NCBI RefSeq assembly: GCF_009707385.1
Contig: NZ_CP046115.1
Location: 930,001 to 994,000, forward strand
Reading direction: 5' to 3'
Source of the DNA: Klebsiella oxytoca
GTDB taxonomy: Bacteria; Pseudomonadota; Gammaproteobacteria; Enterobacterales; Enterobacteriaceae
DNA length: 64,000 bases
The notes below the pieces were generated by a model. That model was not told the origin of the DNA and did not search any database. It saw only the letters and a program-made list of their open reading frames with translations. Below are positions 35,504 through 45,497 of the stretch, one piece after another; positions within the stretch are counted from its first letter, which is position 1, and the number at the start of each line of letters is the position of its first letter. The position numbers and the translations under genes were made by a program.

Positions 35504-37018
35504 CTAACGGGTCGGGAGCTTCTCCCGGCGCAGTTCACGACGTTCGGAAAGATGTTCTCCGGGCTCGCTGCTTACACCGGATAGACGCGCGCTCTGCAGG
35601 CCGCGTTCCCGTTGAGACAGCCATGAGGTAGAGTGAATATCGTTTCCGCTCAGGGTATTGGCCTGCAGGCCAACCAGCTTCGGCTGACGTTGTTCGGGCG
35701 CTGTGGTCTGAAAAGCCTCGCGGCGTTGCGGGTGCTCTGGTACTGAACGCTGATTGTTTCCCGTTTCCAGGAGCGGTGGTCGTGCGGCGCCGTTTTTAAG
35801 CGATGGTGTTGTGTCGTAGCCGCGAGAATTATTGCGCTGAGCCACCTGGTGTAGCTGTTGTGACTGGGCATCCGGAGAATGTCCGGTTCGTCGCTGGAGC
35901 TGGGTCATCGCCGCCTGACGCTGGGCGTTGCGATCGGCAGGCTGATGCTGAGTTGCGCTAAGCCCGCCGGGTACACTGGTCTGATGGAAACGCTGGGTAA
36001 CGTTGTCATTCGGATAGGCAATATTACCGCGCCAGGCTGGGTTATGGTGCCAGCTGGCATAATTTCCCGGCAGGTTCTGCCCGGTGAGATGGTTAAAATT
36101 ATTGACGTTGATATTGATGTTATCGCCATTGTGCACGTAGTCGCCGTGATGATCATCATGATGGTCATTGTCATCCCAGTCGATATTGCTGAATAAGGCG
36201 TAGGTGGTGGCGACACCGAGGCTAAAACCAAAACCTTTTACAAAGCTATCGGCAAACTGCTCACCGGGAGGTGGTGGTAAGTAGACCGGTGGATAGGCGG
36301 TATTGGGCCAGGAGCCGTAAACCACCGTGGGATTGTAGGCTGGTACATAGACAACGTTCGGATCGGTGGATTCGATGCGAATCACCTGGGCGGAAGAGCG
36401 GGAGGCATCGGTACTGCTGTTAGCGGAAACGGTGGCAGTTGGCTGCGCAGAGGCCGCAGAGTGCCTGGACGTAATGACTTTCTGCTGCGGCGTGGATTTT
36501 AGCGTTCCGGTTTGCTGGGCGATGGCGCGCAGGCGCTGCACCGAGTCCATCACGTCCTGCGGCTGCGCAAGAAACGCATCACCCAGATTTTCCACCCATG
36601 GGGGATTTTCACCCATTAAGGCGAGCAGCGGAGGGAAGGCGACCAGCGATTTCACGCTGGGATCCCAGGGCTGATTTGCTACCGCCTGTACCGCAGCGTC
36701 CCCTTTCATGGTGGGATGGTCCTGTGACCACTGCACCGCCTGGATGACGTTGCTCGGGTAGGTGGAGGCCATCAGCACCTGCGACAATAGATTGTCCGGG
36801 TAAAGCGCAACCGGCGCGACCCATTGGTCAATCTGCGCGTGAGAATAGGACGCCGGGACTGGCTGAACGGCGATGGATGCCGGGGCGGCCTGCGCAACGG
36901 TAGGGGGCTCGACAGCGGTTTGTGGTTCCCGGCTTTTAACATACAGCGTACCTGAGGCAGCTAATAACCCGACGCTGCAAAGCAGTGCGAGCACGTGGGG
37001 TTTCAAAGGCAGCGTCAT
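35504..37018 (-). CDS. yacH: DUF3300 envelope protein YacH (short C-terminus)
   Basis: YacH-family protein of unknown function. The ATG at 37018 gives 504 residues, against about 617 as remembered for E. coli. An N-terminal signal or anchor segment (MTLPLKPHVLALLCSVG) is followed by the conserved DUF3300 core (QIDQWVAPVALYPDNLLSQ, FLAQPQDVMDSVQRLR, YPPVYLPPPPGE). A His/Asp-rich strip (DDNDHHDDHHGD) may bind metal. The C-terminal third lacks the tandem SPEQRQAVRER-type repeats of E. coli and is instead an unrelated Gln/Arg-rich tail. Confidence 0.88.
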   Translation of the reverse strand: MTLPLKPHVLALLCSVGLLAASGTLYVKSREPQTAVEPPTVAQAAPASIAVQPVPASYSHAQIDQWVAPVALYPDNLLSQVLMASTYPSNVIQAVQWSQDHPTMKGDAAVQAVANQPWDPSVKSLVAFPPLLALMGENPPWVENLGDAFLAQPQDVMDSVQRLRAIAQQTGTLKSTPQQKVITSRHSAASAQPTATVSANSSTDASRSSAQVIRIESTDPNVVYVPAYNPTVVYGSWPNTAYPPVYLPPPPGEQFADSFVKGFGFSLGVATTYALFSNIDWDDNDHHDDHHGDYVHNGDNININVNNFNHLTGQNLPGNYASWHHNPAWRGNIAYPNDNVTQRFHQTSVPGGLSATQHQPADRNAQRQAAMTQLQRRTGHSPDAQSQQLHQVAQRNNSRGYDTTPSLKNGAARPPLLETGNNQRSVPEHPQRREAFQTTAPEQRQPKLVGLQANTLSGNDIHSTSWLSQRERGLQSARLSGVSSEPGEHLSERRELRREKLPTR

Positions 37019-37373
37019 AATAACTCCCGGCACAGAGATTGGCCCATTTCGACAGCGTTTTATCGAAAAATGGGGGATTGGCAAAGTATAAAGAGAGCGA
37101 ATTTGGGTTTTTGATTAATGTTGGGATTTGGGCCAGCAAGATGTAACAGAATTAATTTTATATACCGCTAAACGGCCAGAAAACCTGCAATATTCTGCCC
37201 TTAACGATTCAGCTAATTTTTAATGTTGCTTTTTTGTAAACAGATTAACACCCCGCCAAAATCCTGCTATGCTGCCGACGCGGTATCGGGCATTTACCCT
37301 ACAAACTGCTGTCTCACAGGAGCGTGAAGAGAATCGCCTACCGCATTTTACAATGAGAGCGAGGAGAACCGTC
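37019..37373. other. Divergent yacH-acnB intergenic region
   Basis: 355 bases without a gene. On the yacH side a hairpin CCCATTTCGA/TCGAAAAATGGG lies at 37043-37074 in the predicted leader. The acnB promoter and a leader of about 90 bases occupy the right part. In E. coli the acnB leader is a target of the small RNA RyhB; I could not test pairing here. Confidence 0.6.
37245..37273 (+). promoter_or_regulatory. Probable acnB promoter
   Basis: TTAACA (37245-37250), a 17-base spacer and TATGCT (37268-37273) with the extended -10 TGC in front. Confidence 0.65.
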
Positions 37374-39971
37374 GTGCTAGAAGAATACCGTAAGCACGTA
37401 GCTGAGCGTGCCGCCGAGGGGATTGTTGCAAAGCCCTTAGATGCAACCCAAATGGCCGCGCTGGTAGAACTGCTGAAAAACCCGCCTGCGGGTGAAGAAG
37501 AATTCCTGTTAGACCTGTTAATTAACCGCGTACCGCCGGGCGTCGACGAAGCCGCCTATGTTAAAGCCGGATTCCTTGCCGCGATCGCCAAAGGCGAAGC
37601 GACCTCCCCACTGGTTACCCCTGAAAAAGCTATCGAACTGCTGGGAACCATGCAGGGCGGATACAACATCCATCCTCTGATTGACGCGCTGGACAATGCA
37701 AAGCTGGCACCGATCGCCGCGAAAGCGCTGTCTCATACCCTGCTGATGTTCGACAACTTCTATGATGTAGAAGAGAAAGCCAAAGCGGGCAATGAATATG
37801 CCAAACAGGTGATGCAGTCCTGGGCTGACGCTGAGTGGTTCCTGAGCCGTCCTCAGCTGGCTGACAAAATCACCGTCACCGTGTTTAAAGTGACCGGTGA
37901 AACCAACACCGACGATCTGTCTCCGGCACCTGATGCCTGGTCCCGCCCGGATATTCCGCTGCACGCTCTGGCGATGCTGAAAAACGCTCGTGAAGGTATC
38001 GATCCGGATCAGCCTGGCGCCGTTGGCCCGATTAAGCAAATTGAAGCCCTGCAGCAAAAAGGCTTCCCGCTGGCATACGTTGGCGACGTTGTTGGTACCG
38101 GTTCTTCGCGTAAATCCGCCACCAACTCGGTACTGTGGTTTATGGGCGACGATATTCCGCACGTGCCGAACAAACGCGGCGGTGGCCTGGTTCTCGGCGG
38201 CAAAATTGCACCGATCTTCTTCAACACCATGGAAGATGCGGGCGCGCTGCCGATTGAGGTTGATGTAAACAACCTCAATATGGGTGACGTGATTGACGTT
38301 TATCCGTTCAAAGGCGAAGTGCGTAACCACGAAACCAACGAACTGCTGGCGACCTTCGAACTGAAAACCGATGTGCTGATCGACGAAGTGCGCGCCGGTG
38401 GCCGTATTCCGCTGATTATCGGCCGCGGCCTGACGACCAAAGCGCGTGAAGCGCTGGGTCTGCCGCACAGCGACGTGTTCCGTCAGGCAAAAGATGTGGC
38501 GGAAAGCAATCGCGGCTTCTCTCTGGCGCAGAAAATGGTAGGTCGCGCATGCGGCGTAGCCGGGATTCGCCCAGGCGCGTACTGCGAACCGAAGATGACG
38601 TCCGTGGGCTCTCAGGACACGACCGGTCCAATGACCCGCGATGAGTTGAAAGACCTGGCGTGCCTGGGCTTCTCTTCCGACCTGGTGATGCAGTCCTTCT
38701 GCCACACCGCCGCTTATCCGAAGCCGGTTGATGTTACCACCCACCATACGCTGCCGGACTTTATCATGAACCGTGGCGGTGTATCGCTGCGTCCGGGTGA
38801 CGGCGTTATTCACTCATGGTTGAACCGTATGCTGCTGCCGGATACCGTAGGGACCGGCGGTGACTCGCACACGCGTTTCCCGATCGGTATCTCTTTCCCG
38901 GCGGGTTCTGGTCTGGTAGCGTTTGCCGCAGCAACCGGCGTTATGCCGCTGGATATGCCGGAATCAGTGCTTGTGCGTTTCAAAGGCAAAATGCAGCCGG
39001 GCATTACTCTGCGCGATCTGGTTCATGCGATTCCGCTGTATGCCATCAAACAGGGTCTGTTGACCGTTGAGAAGAAAGGTAAGAAAAACATCTTCTCCGG
39101 TCGTATTCTGGAGATTGAAGGTCTGCCGGATCTGAAGGTCGAGCAGGCGTTTGAGCTTACCGATGCTTCTGCCGAGCGTTCGGCTGCCGGCTGTACCATC
39201 AAGCTGAACAAAGAGCCGATTGTTGAATACCTGACCTCCAACATTGTCCTGCTGAAGTGGATGATCGCTGAAGGCTACGGCGATCGCCGTACGCTGGAAC
39301 GTCGTATCCAGGGCATGGAAAAATGGCTGGCGGATCCGCAGCTGCTGGAAGGCGATGCGGATGCAGAGTATGCAGCGGTGATCGAGATCGATCTGGCCGA
39401 TATTAAAGAGCCAATTCTCTGTGCTCCGAACGATCCTGACGATGCTCGCCTGCTGTCCGACGTGCAGGGTGAGAAGATCGATGAGGTGTTTATCGGTTCC
39501 TGCATGACCAATATCGGTCACTTCCGCGCGGCGGGTAAGCTTCTGGACAATCATAAAGGCCAGCTGCCGACTCGTCTGTGGGTGGCGCCGCCAACCCGTA
39601 TGGATGCGGCGCAGCTGACTGAAGAAGGCTACTACAGCGTGTTCGGTAAGAGCGGTGCGCGCATCGAAATTCCTGGCTGTTCCCTGTGTATGGGTAACCA
39701 GGCGCGCGTTGCCGACGGTGCGACGGTGGTTTCGACCTCAACCCGTAACTTCCCGAACCGTTTAGGCACCGGTGCTAACGTTTACCTGGCCTCTGCGGAG
39801 CTGGCGGCAGTTGCGGCGCTTATCGGTAAATTGCCAACGCCGGAAGAGTATCAGACCTATGTTGCGCAGGTGGATAAGACAGCGGCGGATACCTACCGCT
39901 ATCTGAACTTCGACCAGCTGGGTCAGTATACCGAAAAGGCGGACGGGGTTATTTTCCAGACTGCGGTGTAA
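37374..39971 (+). CDS. acnB: Aconitate hydratase B
   Basis: Main [4Fe-4S] aconitase of the TCA cycle, also a 2-methylisocitrate dehydratase. The GTG start at 37374 (V-LEEYRKHV) lies seven bases after GAGGAG and gives 865 residues, the E. coli length. The open frame extends about 35 codons upstream, but that part has no conserved sequence. The N-terminal HEAT-like domain is followed by the swivel domain and the cluster domain, whose cysteines lie in GSCMTN and GCSLCMGNQ. Confidence 0.98.
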   Translation: MLEEYRKHVAERAAEGIVAKPLDATQMAALVELLKNPPAGEEEFLLDLLINRVPPGVDEAAYVKAGFLAAIAKGEATSPLVTPEKAIELLGTMQGGYNIHPLIDALDNAKLAPIAAKALSHTLLMFDNFYDVEEKAKAGNEYAKQVMQSWADAEWFLSRPQLADKITVTVFKVTGETNTDDLSPAPDAWSRPDIPLHALAMLKNAREGIDPDQPGAVGPIKQIEALQQKGFPLAYVGDVVGTGSSRKSATNSVLWFMGDDIPHVPNKRGGGLVLGGKIAPIFFNTMEDAGALPIEVDVNNLNMGDVIDVYPFKGEVRNHETNELLATFELKTDVLIDEVRAGGRIPLIIGRGLTTKAREALGLPHSDVFRQAKDVAESNRGFSLAQKMVGRACGVAGIRPGAYCEPKMTSVGSQDTTGPMTRDELKDLACLGFSSDLVMQSFCHTAAYPKPVDVTTHHTLPDFIMNRGGVSLRPGDGVIHSWLNRMLLPDTVGTGGDSHTRFPIGISFPAGSGLVAFAAATGVMPLDMPESVLVRFKGKMQPGITLRDLVHAIPLYAIKQGLLTVEKKGKKNIFSGRILEIEGLPDLKVEQAFELTDASAERSAAGCTIKLNKEPIVEYLTSNIVLLKWMIAEGYGDRRTLERRIQGMEKWLADPQLLEGDADAEYAAVIEIDLADIKEPILCAPNDPDDARLLSDVQGEKIDEVFIGSCMTNIGHFRAAGKLLDNHKGQLPTRLWVAPPTRMDAAQLTEEGYYSVFGKSGARIEIPGCSLCMGNQARVADGATVVSTSTRNFPNRLGTGANVYLASAELAAVAALIGKLPTPEEYQTYVAQVDKTAADTYRYLNFDQLGQYTEKADGVIFQTAV

Positions 39972-40004
39972 GCCGATAGGTTAGCGTCGTACATAATCCC
40001 TTCA

Positions 40005-40037
40005 ATGCCCGGTGAACTTTGCGTCACCGGGCATTTT
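40005..40037 (+). terminator. Terminator after acnB
   Basis: ATGCCCGGTGA (40005-40015) pairs with TCACCGGGCAT (40024-40034), followed by T residues. Confidence 0.9.
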
Positions 40038-40146
40038 TATTTCTATTCCCTCTGCCGGCTACGCTTTTTTTCTCCTTTACTGCTGCGATAATGACGTTAT
40101 GGGTACAGTGCAGCGGTGACGCACTGCCCTTGCAGAGGAATAAACT

Positions 40147-40509
40147 ATGGATTACGAATTTCTGCGCGATATTACCGGAGTGGTAAAGGTGCGAATGTCG
40201 ATGGATCATGAGGCGATCGGCCACTGGTTCAACGAAGAGGTTAAAGATAACCTTGCCCTGCTGGATGAAGTCGAGCAGGCCGCGCGCACCGTCAAAGGCA
40301 GTGAACGTTCCTGGCAACGTGTCGGCCATGAATACACGCTATGGCTGGACGGTGAAGAAGTGATGATCCGCGCCAATCAGCTGGATTTTTCCGGCGATGA
40401 GATAGAAGAGGGGATGAGCTACTATGACGAAGAAAGCCTCTCGCTATGCGGTGTGGAAGACTTTCTTCAGGTAGTGAAAGCCTATCGAAAATTTGTCGGT
40501 CAATCTTGA
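40147..40509 (+). CDS. yacL: UPF0231 family protein YacL
   Basis: Conserved acidic cytoplasmic protein of unknown function, 120 residues as in E. coli. No signal peptide or membrane segment is seen. It is a single-gene unit bounded by terminators on both sides. Confidence 0.94.
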   Translation: MDYEFLRDITGVVKVRMSMDHEAIGHWFNEEVKDNLALLDEVEQAARTVKGSERSWQRVGHEYTLWLDGEEVMIRANQLDFSGDEIEEGMSYYDEESLSLCGVEDFLQVVKAYRKFVGQS

Positions 40510-40530
40510 GCAACTTTAATCATTTCCATG

Positions 40531-40558
40531 GCCGGGCATTGATGTCCGGCTTTTTTTT
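40531..40558 (+). terminator. Terminator after yacL
   Basis: GCCGGGCA (40531-40538), loop TTGA, TGTCCGGC (40543-40550) with one G-T pair, then eight T. Confidence 0.9.
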
Positions 40559-40616
40559 CGCCTGCGATCCCTCTTTTGATTTTTATTAATCATTTTAAAA
40601 CTGTGATCTGGCGCGT

Positions 40617-40665
40617 TTGTGAAGTTTGTTTGATTAAATATAATCTTTATGATTTTATTTAATCA
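40617..40665 (+). promoter_or_regulatory. Promoter and palindromic operator of the sugar-acid operon
   Basis: A near-perfect 15-base inverted repeat, TGATTAAATATAATC (40631-40645) and GATTTTATTTAATCA (40651-40665), has a five-base centre. It contains the -10 TATAAT (40639-40644), with TTGTGA at 40617-40622 as a possible -35. A protein bound here would block the promoter; the DeoR-type regulator encoded at the end of the cluster is the obvious candidate. Confidence 0.6.
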
Positions 40666-40690
40666 TAATATAACAACAGGCGGGAAGACC

Positions 40691-41644
40691 ATGAACATCA
40701 AGAAGGCTATAGAACGTGTACCTGGCGGCATGATGGTTGTGCCACTGGTGATCGGCGCCATTATCAATACCTTTGCCCCGCAAGCGCTTGAGATTGGCGG
40801 GTTCACCACCGCGCTGTTTAAAAACGGCGCAGCGCCACTGATTGGCGCCTTCCTGCTCTGCATGGGGGCGGGAATTAGCGTTAAGGCAGCACCCCAGGCG
40901 CTGCTGCAGGGCGGTACGATTACGCTGACCAAGCTCCTGATCGCCATCGCGATTGGCCTTGGCGTAGAACAACTCTTCGGTACTGAAGGGATCTTCGGCT
41001 TAAGCGGCCTGGCGATCATCGCTGCGATGAGTAACTCGAATGGCGGGCTTTACGCCGCGCTGGTGGGGGAGTTTGGTAACGAGCGTGATGTGGGAGCGAT
41101 CTCCATCCTGTCCCTGAATGACGGTCCATTCTTTACGATGATCGCGCTGGGCGCTGCGGGGATGGCGAACATTCCGATCATGGCGCTGGTCGCAGTACTG
41201 GTCCCGCTGGTGGTGGGAATGATCCTGGGTAATCTCGACCCTAACATGCGCGACTTCCTGACCAAAGGCGGCCCGCTGTTGATTCCGTTCTTCGCTTTTG
41301 CGCTGGGCGCAGGGATCAACCTTGAAATGCTACTGCAGGGCGGTCTGGCGGGTATTCTGCTCGGCGTGCTGACCACCTTCATCGGCGGTTTCTTTAACAT
41401 TCGTGCCGATCGTCTGGTAGGCGGAAGCGGGATTGCTGGCGCGGCGGCCTCCAGTACCGCTGGAAACGCCGTGGCGACGCCGCTGGCGATTGCCCAGGCC
41501 GATCCCTCTCTGGCAGAGGTTGCCGCAGCGGCCGCGCCGCTGATTGCCGCGTCGGTGATCACCACCGCGATTTTGACCCCTGTTCTGACCTCGTGGGTGG
41601 CTAAGAAGCAAGCGCGTCAGATTGCTGAGGAGAAAAAAGCATGA
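40691..41644 (+). CDS. KdgT-family sugar-acid permease
   Basis: Member of the 2-keto-3-deoxygluconate permease family, a proton-coupled inner-membrane carrier. The ATG at 40691 gives 317 residues with about ten hydrophobic segments. It matches the family at MKR/MNIKKAIERVPGGMM and in the SNSNGGLYAALV segment. The context with a DUF1537 kinase and PdxA2 suggests that it imports D-threonate or a similar four-carbon acid rather than KDG itself. It ends in an ATGA overlap with the kinase. Confidence 0.88.
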   Translation: MNIKKAIERVPGGMMVVPLVIGAIINTFAPQALEIGGFTTALFKNGAAPLIGAFLLCMGAGISVKAAPQALLQGGTITLTKLLIAIAIGLGVEQLFGTEGIFGLSGLAIIAAMSNSNGGLYAALVGEFGNERDVGAISILSLNDGPFFTMIALGAAGMANIPIMALVAVLVPLVVGMILGNLDPNMRDFLTKGGPLLIPFFAFALGAGINLEMLLQGGLAGILLGVLTTFIGGFFNIRADRLVGGSGIAGAAASSTAGNAVATPLAIAQADPSLAEVAAAAAPLIAASVITTAILTPVLTSWVAKKQARQIAEEKKA

Positions 41645-42912
41645 AAATGATCGTTATCGCCGACGACTTTACGGGTTCTAACGATACCGGCGTGCAGCTG
41701 GCAAAGAAGGGGGCGCGCACGGAAGTGATGCTCACGCCGGATCAAAAACCTTCGCGTCGCGCTGATGTGCTGGTGATCAACACAGAAAGCCGCGCTATGC
41801 CCGCAGAGAAGGCCGGAAAAGCGGTAGCGCAGGCATTAGCGCCATGGTGCGATGGTGATGCGCTACCGCTGGTTTATAAGAAAATCGACTCCACTTTTCG
41901 CGGTAACGTTGGTGCTGAAGTGACGGCGGCAATGCGTGCTACAAACCGAAGGCTGGCAGTGATCGCGGCGGCTATCCCCGCGGCCGGGCGCACCACCCGC
42001 AACGGATTATGCCTCGTCAACGGTACGCCGCTGCTGGAAACCGAATTCGCCAGCGATCCGAAAACCCCCATTATCTCCTCGCGCATTGCGGCGTTGATCG
42101 CCCTGCAAAGCGACGTTCCGGTACATGAAGTGTCGCTCGAAGACGTGCGTCGGGGGCAATTAAGCGCGCTGTTGACGGCTTTTTCAGCCGAGGGGGAATG
42201 CATGGTGGTAGCCGATGCAGTGGAAGATCGCGATCTGCTGCTGATTGCACAGGCTATCTGTGAACAAAAGGAGATGCCGCTGTTGGTTGGCGCAGCCGGG
42301 CTGGCGAATGCGCTACCGGTCAGAACGTTTATGCAGGAAAGGCAGGAGCTACCGGTACTGGTGGTGGCTGGGTCGATGAGCGAAGCCACGCGGCGGCAGG
42401 TTGAAAAAGCGCTCTGCCAGGCACGCGCCAGCGTCGTGGATATTGATGCATCGCGGCTGGCATCGGCGCAGGCTGAACAAGAAATGGCCGCGGCAGTTGA
42501 ACAGGCCTGTGCGCTGCTCAGTCGGCAGCAGCACACCATTTTACGTACCAGTCGGAGCGCGGACGATCGGCAGATGATCGACAGCCTGTGCGCTCAGGCA
42601 GGCGTGAGCCGTCAACAGCTCGGTGAAATGCTTAGCCAACGTCTTGGCGTGATTACTCTGCGCATTATCGAACAGGCTCGTATTGGCGGGCTGTTCCTGA
42701 CCGGAGGTGATATCGCCACCGCGGTCGCCGCCGCGCTCGGGGCGGAAGGCTATCGCATTCAGAGTGAGGTGGCGCCCTGTATTCCCTGTGGAACGTTCGT
42801 AAACAGTGAAATCGACGATCTGCCGGTTATCACTAAAGCTGGCGGATTCGGTTCAGACAGCACCCTTTGTGATGCGCTTTATTTTATTGAGGAGATGTAC
42901 CGTGGTAACTAA
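41641..42912 (+). CDS. dtnK: Four-carbon acid sugar kinase, DtnK-like (DUF1537)
   Basis: ATP-dependent kinase of the DUF1537 family, whose studied members phosphorylate D-threonate, D-erythronate and related acids at O-4. It has 423 residues. The N-terminal substrate domain opens with ADDFTGSNDTG and has KKIDSTFRGN. The C-terminal nucleotide domain has LRTSRSADD and FLTGGDIATAVA. It is translationally coupled to the permease and overlaps pdxA2 by 11 bases. The D-threonate assignment rests on similarity of the kinase-PdxA2 pair to the Salmonella locus. Confidence 0.85.
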   Translation: MKMIVIADDFTGSNDTGVQLAKKGARTEVMLTPDQKPSRRADVLVINTESRAMPAEKAGKAVAQALAPWCDGDALPLVYKKIDSTFRGNVGAEVTAAMRATNRRLAVIAAAIPAAGRTTRNGLCLVNGTPLLETEFASDPKTPIISSRIAALIALQSDVPVHEVSLEDVRRGQLSALLTAFSAEGECMVVADAVEDRDLLLIAQAICEQKEMPLLVGAAGLANALPVRTFMQERQELPVLVVAGSMSEATRRQVEKALCQARASVVDIDASRLASAQAEQEMAAAVEQACALLSRQQHTILRTSRSADDRQMIDSLCAQAGVSRQQLGEMLSQRLGVITLRIIEQARIGGLFLTGGDIATAVAAALGAEGYRIQSEVAPCIPCGTFVNSEIDDLPVITKAGGFGSDSTLCDALYFIEEMYRGN

Positions 42913-43885
42913 AACAATTGCGATTACGATGGGCGACCCGGCGGGCATTGGTCCGGAAATCATTGTTAAGGCGCTTTGTGAAGACGAGCTGAATGGCGCG
43001 CCGCTGGTGGTGATAGGGTGTCTGCAAACACTGAAACGTCTGCAGGATAAAGGGCTGGCGGAAGGCGTGACTTTTCGCGCGATTACCGAGGTCGCAGAGG
43101 CGCGATTTGCGCCCGGCGTGATTCATGTCATTGACGAGCCGTTGGCCCAGCCGGAGGCGCTGGAGCCGGGTAAAGTGCAGGCCCAGGCGGGCGATCTGGC
43201 CTACCGCTGCGTGAAGCGGGCGACTGAGCTGGCGATGAAAGGCGACGTGCACGCCATCGCGACCGCACCGCTGAATAAAGAAGCGCTTCATCTGGCCGGA
43301 CATAATTACCCAGGTCATACCGAACTGCTGGCGACGCTGACAGAAAGCCGCGATTACGCCATGGTGCTGTACACCGACAAGCTGAAGGTCATTCATGTCT
43401 CGACCCACATTGCGTTGCGCAAGTTCCTTGATACTCTTAATGGTCAACGCGTGGAGACGGTTATCGGCATCGCGGATCGCTTCCTGAAACGCGTCGGTTT
43501 CGCCGAGCCGCGCATTGCCGTTGCCGGGGTCAATCCCCATGCGGGCGAAAACGGTCTGTTTGGTGATGAAGAAATACGCATAGTGTCGCCAGCTATAGAA
43601 AATATGAAAGCGAAGGGAATCGATGTTTACGGGCCCTGTCCGCCGGATACCGTGTTTTTACAGGCGTATGAGGGGCAATATGACATAGTGGTAGCGATGT
43701 ACCACGATCAGGGGCATATTCCGCTCAAACTGCTCGGCTTCTACGATGGGGTGAATATTACCGCTGGTTTGCCGTTTATTCGCACTTCTGCCGATCACGG
43801 GACCGCGTTTGATATAGCCTGGACGGGAAAAGCAAAATCTGAGAGCATGGCCGTATCGATTAAACTGGCAATGCAACTGGCGTAA
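42902..43885 (+). CDS. pdxA2: D-threonate 4-phosphate dehydrogenase, PdxA2 type
   Basis: PdxA-fold metal-dependent oxidative decarboxylase. PdxA2 members oxidise 4-phospho-D-threonate to dihydroxyacetone phosphate and CO2, and do not serve pyridoxal synthesis. The GTG start at 42902 is seven bases after GGAG and gives 327 residues. Family motifs GDPAGIGPEI, GHTELLA and YHDQGHIPLK (metal histidines) are present. The adjacent kinase is what marks it as PdxA2 rather than PdxA. Confidence 0.88.
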   Translation: MVTKTIAITMGDPAGIGPEIIVKALCEDELNGAPLVVIGCLQTLKRLQDKGLAEGVTFRAITEVAEARFAPGVIHVIDEPLAQPEALEPGKVQAQAGDLAYRCVKRATELAMKGDVHAIATAPLNKEALHLAGHNYPGHTELLATLTESRDYAMVLYTDKLKVIHVSTHIALRKFLDTLNGQRVETVIGIADRFLKRVGFAEPRIAVAGVNPHAGENGLFGDEEIRIVSPAIENMKAKGIDVYGPCPPDTVFLQAYEGQYDIVVAMYHDQGHIPLKLLGFYDGVNITAGLPFIRTSADHGTAFDIAWTGKAKSESMAVSIKLAMQLA

Positions 43886-43894
43886 TTTCCTGTT

Positions 43895-44665
43895 ATGAAA
43901 GGACAACACCGTCTGGATAAGATTGTGGCGTATTTGAAAAATCATACGCTGGTGACCGTGGAACAGCTGGTGGATGCGGTAGAAGCATCACCGGCGACGA
44001 TACGACGCGATCTGATCAAGCTGGATGAGCAGGGCGTGATCAGCCGCAGCCACGGCGGTGTTGCTCTGCGGCGCTTTGAGCCTTCTCAGCCTACAACCAA
44101 TGAAAAGCAGTTACGATCGCCTGCGGAAAAGCGGGCGATTGCACGTTTTGCCGCCTCGATGGTGCAGGCGGGCGACGCGGTGGTGTTGGATGCCGGTACC
44201 ACTATGCTGGAATTGGCAAAATGCCTGACCCATCTTCCGCTCAGGGTGATCACAGTCGATCTGCATATCGCTCTGTTTTTATCCGAGTTCCGCCAGATAG
44301 AAGTGACTATAGTTGGTGGCCGCATTGATGACAGCAGTCAGTCATGTATCGGCGAGTTTGGCCGTAAGATGCTACGTAGCGTCTATCCTGATATCGCTTT
44401 CATGAGCTGTAACAGCTGGAGCGTGGAAAAGGGCGTGACGACGCCGACGGAAGAAAAGGCGGGGCTGAAACAGGAGATTATTGCCAACGCCCAGCGCAAG
44501 ATCTTACTGGCGGACAGCAGCAAATATGGTGCCCACTCGTTGTTCAACGTCGCTCCGTTAAGCCGTTTCACCGACATTATTACCGATGTGAGTTTGCCCC
44601 TTCCCGTTCAGGCTGAACTGAAAGCGCAATCCATTGCCCTTACGCTGGTACAGCCCGAACTTTAA
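43895..44665 (+). CDS. DeoR-family transcriptional regulator of the sugar-acid cluster
   Basis: 256 residues. The N-terminal helix-turn-helix contains [20 protein letters not shown] with the DeoR signature RSHGG. The C-terminal DeoRC sugar-phosphate sensing domain has [13 protein letters not shown]. It lies nine bases after pdxA2 and is probably the local repressor, with a phosphorylated intermediate as inducer. The palindrome at 40631-40665 is its likely target. Confidence 0.87.
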   Translation: MKGQHRLDKIVAYLKNHTLVTVEQLVDAVEASPATIRRDLIKLDEQGVISRSHGGVALRRFEPSQPTTNEKQLRSPAEKRAIARFAASMVQAGDAVVLDAGTTMLELAKCLTHLPLRVITVDLHIALFLSEFRQIEVTIVGGRIDDSSQSCIGEFGRKMLRSVYPDIAFMSCNSWSVEKGVTTPTEEKAGLKQEIIANAQRKILLADSSKYGAHSLFNVAPLSRFTDIITDVSLPLPVQAELKAQSIALTLVQPEL

Positions 44666-44688
44666 GGATACCGCCATCCGCGACGTTG

Positions 44689-45483
44689 TTATACGCTCGG
44701 GATATTACGTCCGTAGTAGATTTCGCGCATCTCTTTCCAGAGCAGGTCGGTGATCACCCTGCGCTCTTCTTCCGTTAAATCTTCCGGCCTGGTGTGAAAC
44801 ATATAGTGCTTAAGGTCGAATTCCTTCAGCATCATTTTGGTATGGAAAATATTCTCCTGATAGACATTAACGTCCACCATGTCATAAAGCGATTTCATAT
44901 CCTCTGACATGAAATTCTGAATGGAGTTGATTTCATGATCGATGAAGTGCTTCATACCGTTCACATCGCGGGTAAAACCGCGCACGCGATAATCAATAGT
45001 GACGATATCGGATTCCAGCTGGTGAATCAGGTAATTAAGCGCCTTCAGAGGGGAGATTACGCCACAAGTTGAGACTTCAATATCGGCGCGGAAGGTGCAC
45101 AGCCCACCTTCTGGATGGCTTTCTGGATAGGTGTGAACGCATATATGGCTTTTATCGAGATGCGCCACAACGGTTTCTGGCAGCGGGCCCGGATGTTCTG
45201 TCTGGTCGATAAGCTGCGGGTCGATAGGCTCTTCGCTGACCAGGATCGTCACGCTGGCACCCTGCGGTTCATAATCCTGGCGCGCGATGTTGAGAATATT
45301 GGCGCCAATAATGGAACAGGTTTCTGACAGAATTTCGGTCAGGCGGTTGGCATTGTAGAGTTCGTCAATATAGGCGATGTAGCCATCGCGTTCCTCTGCC
45401 GTTTTTGCATAGCAAATATCATAAATGCAAAAACTCAGGCTTTTAGTCAGATTGTTAAAGCCGTGCAGCTTCAATTTTTTCAA
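44689..45483 (-). CDS. speD: S-adenosylmethionine decarboxylase proenzyme SpeD
   Basis: Pyruvoyl enzyme providing decarboxylated SAM for spermidine synthesis. It starts with TTG at 45483, as in E. coli, giving 264 residues. Self-cleavage is expected between K111 and S112 in [10 protein letters not shown], making the pyruvoyl group from S112. It is 14 bases downstream of speE. Confidence 0.97.
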   Translation of the reverse strand: MKKLKLHGFNNLTKSLSFCIYDICYAKTAEERDGYIAYIDELYNANRLTEILSETCSIIGANILNIARQDYEPQGASVTILVSEEPIDPQLIDQTEHPGPLPETVVAHLDKSHICVHTYPESHPEGGLCTFRADIEVSTCGVISPLKALNYLIHQLESDIVTIDYRVRGFTRDVNGMKHFIDHEINSIQNFMSEDMKSLYDMVDVNVYQENIFHTKMMLKEFDLKHYMFHTRPEDLTEEERRVITDLLWKEMREIYYGRNIPSV

Positions 45484-45497
45484 TTTAGATCACCCCC

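Noticed and set aside
37269..37373. A longer N-terminus for acnB
   Set aside because: The frame is open upstream, but the GTG at 37374 has an ideal ribosome-binding site and matches the E. coli start; the promoter -10 at 37268-37273 would overlap the extension.
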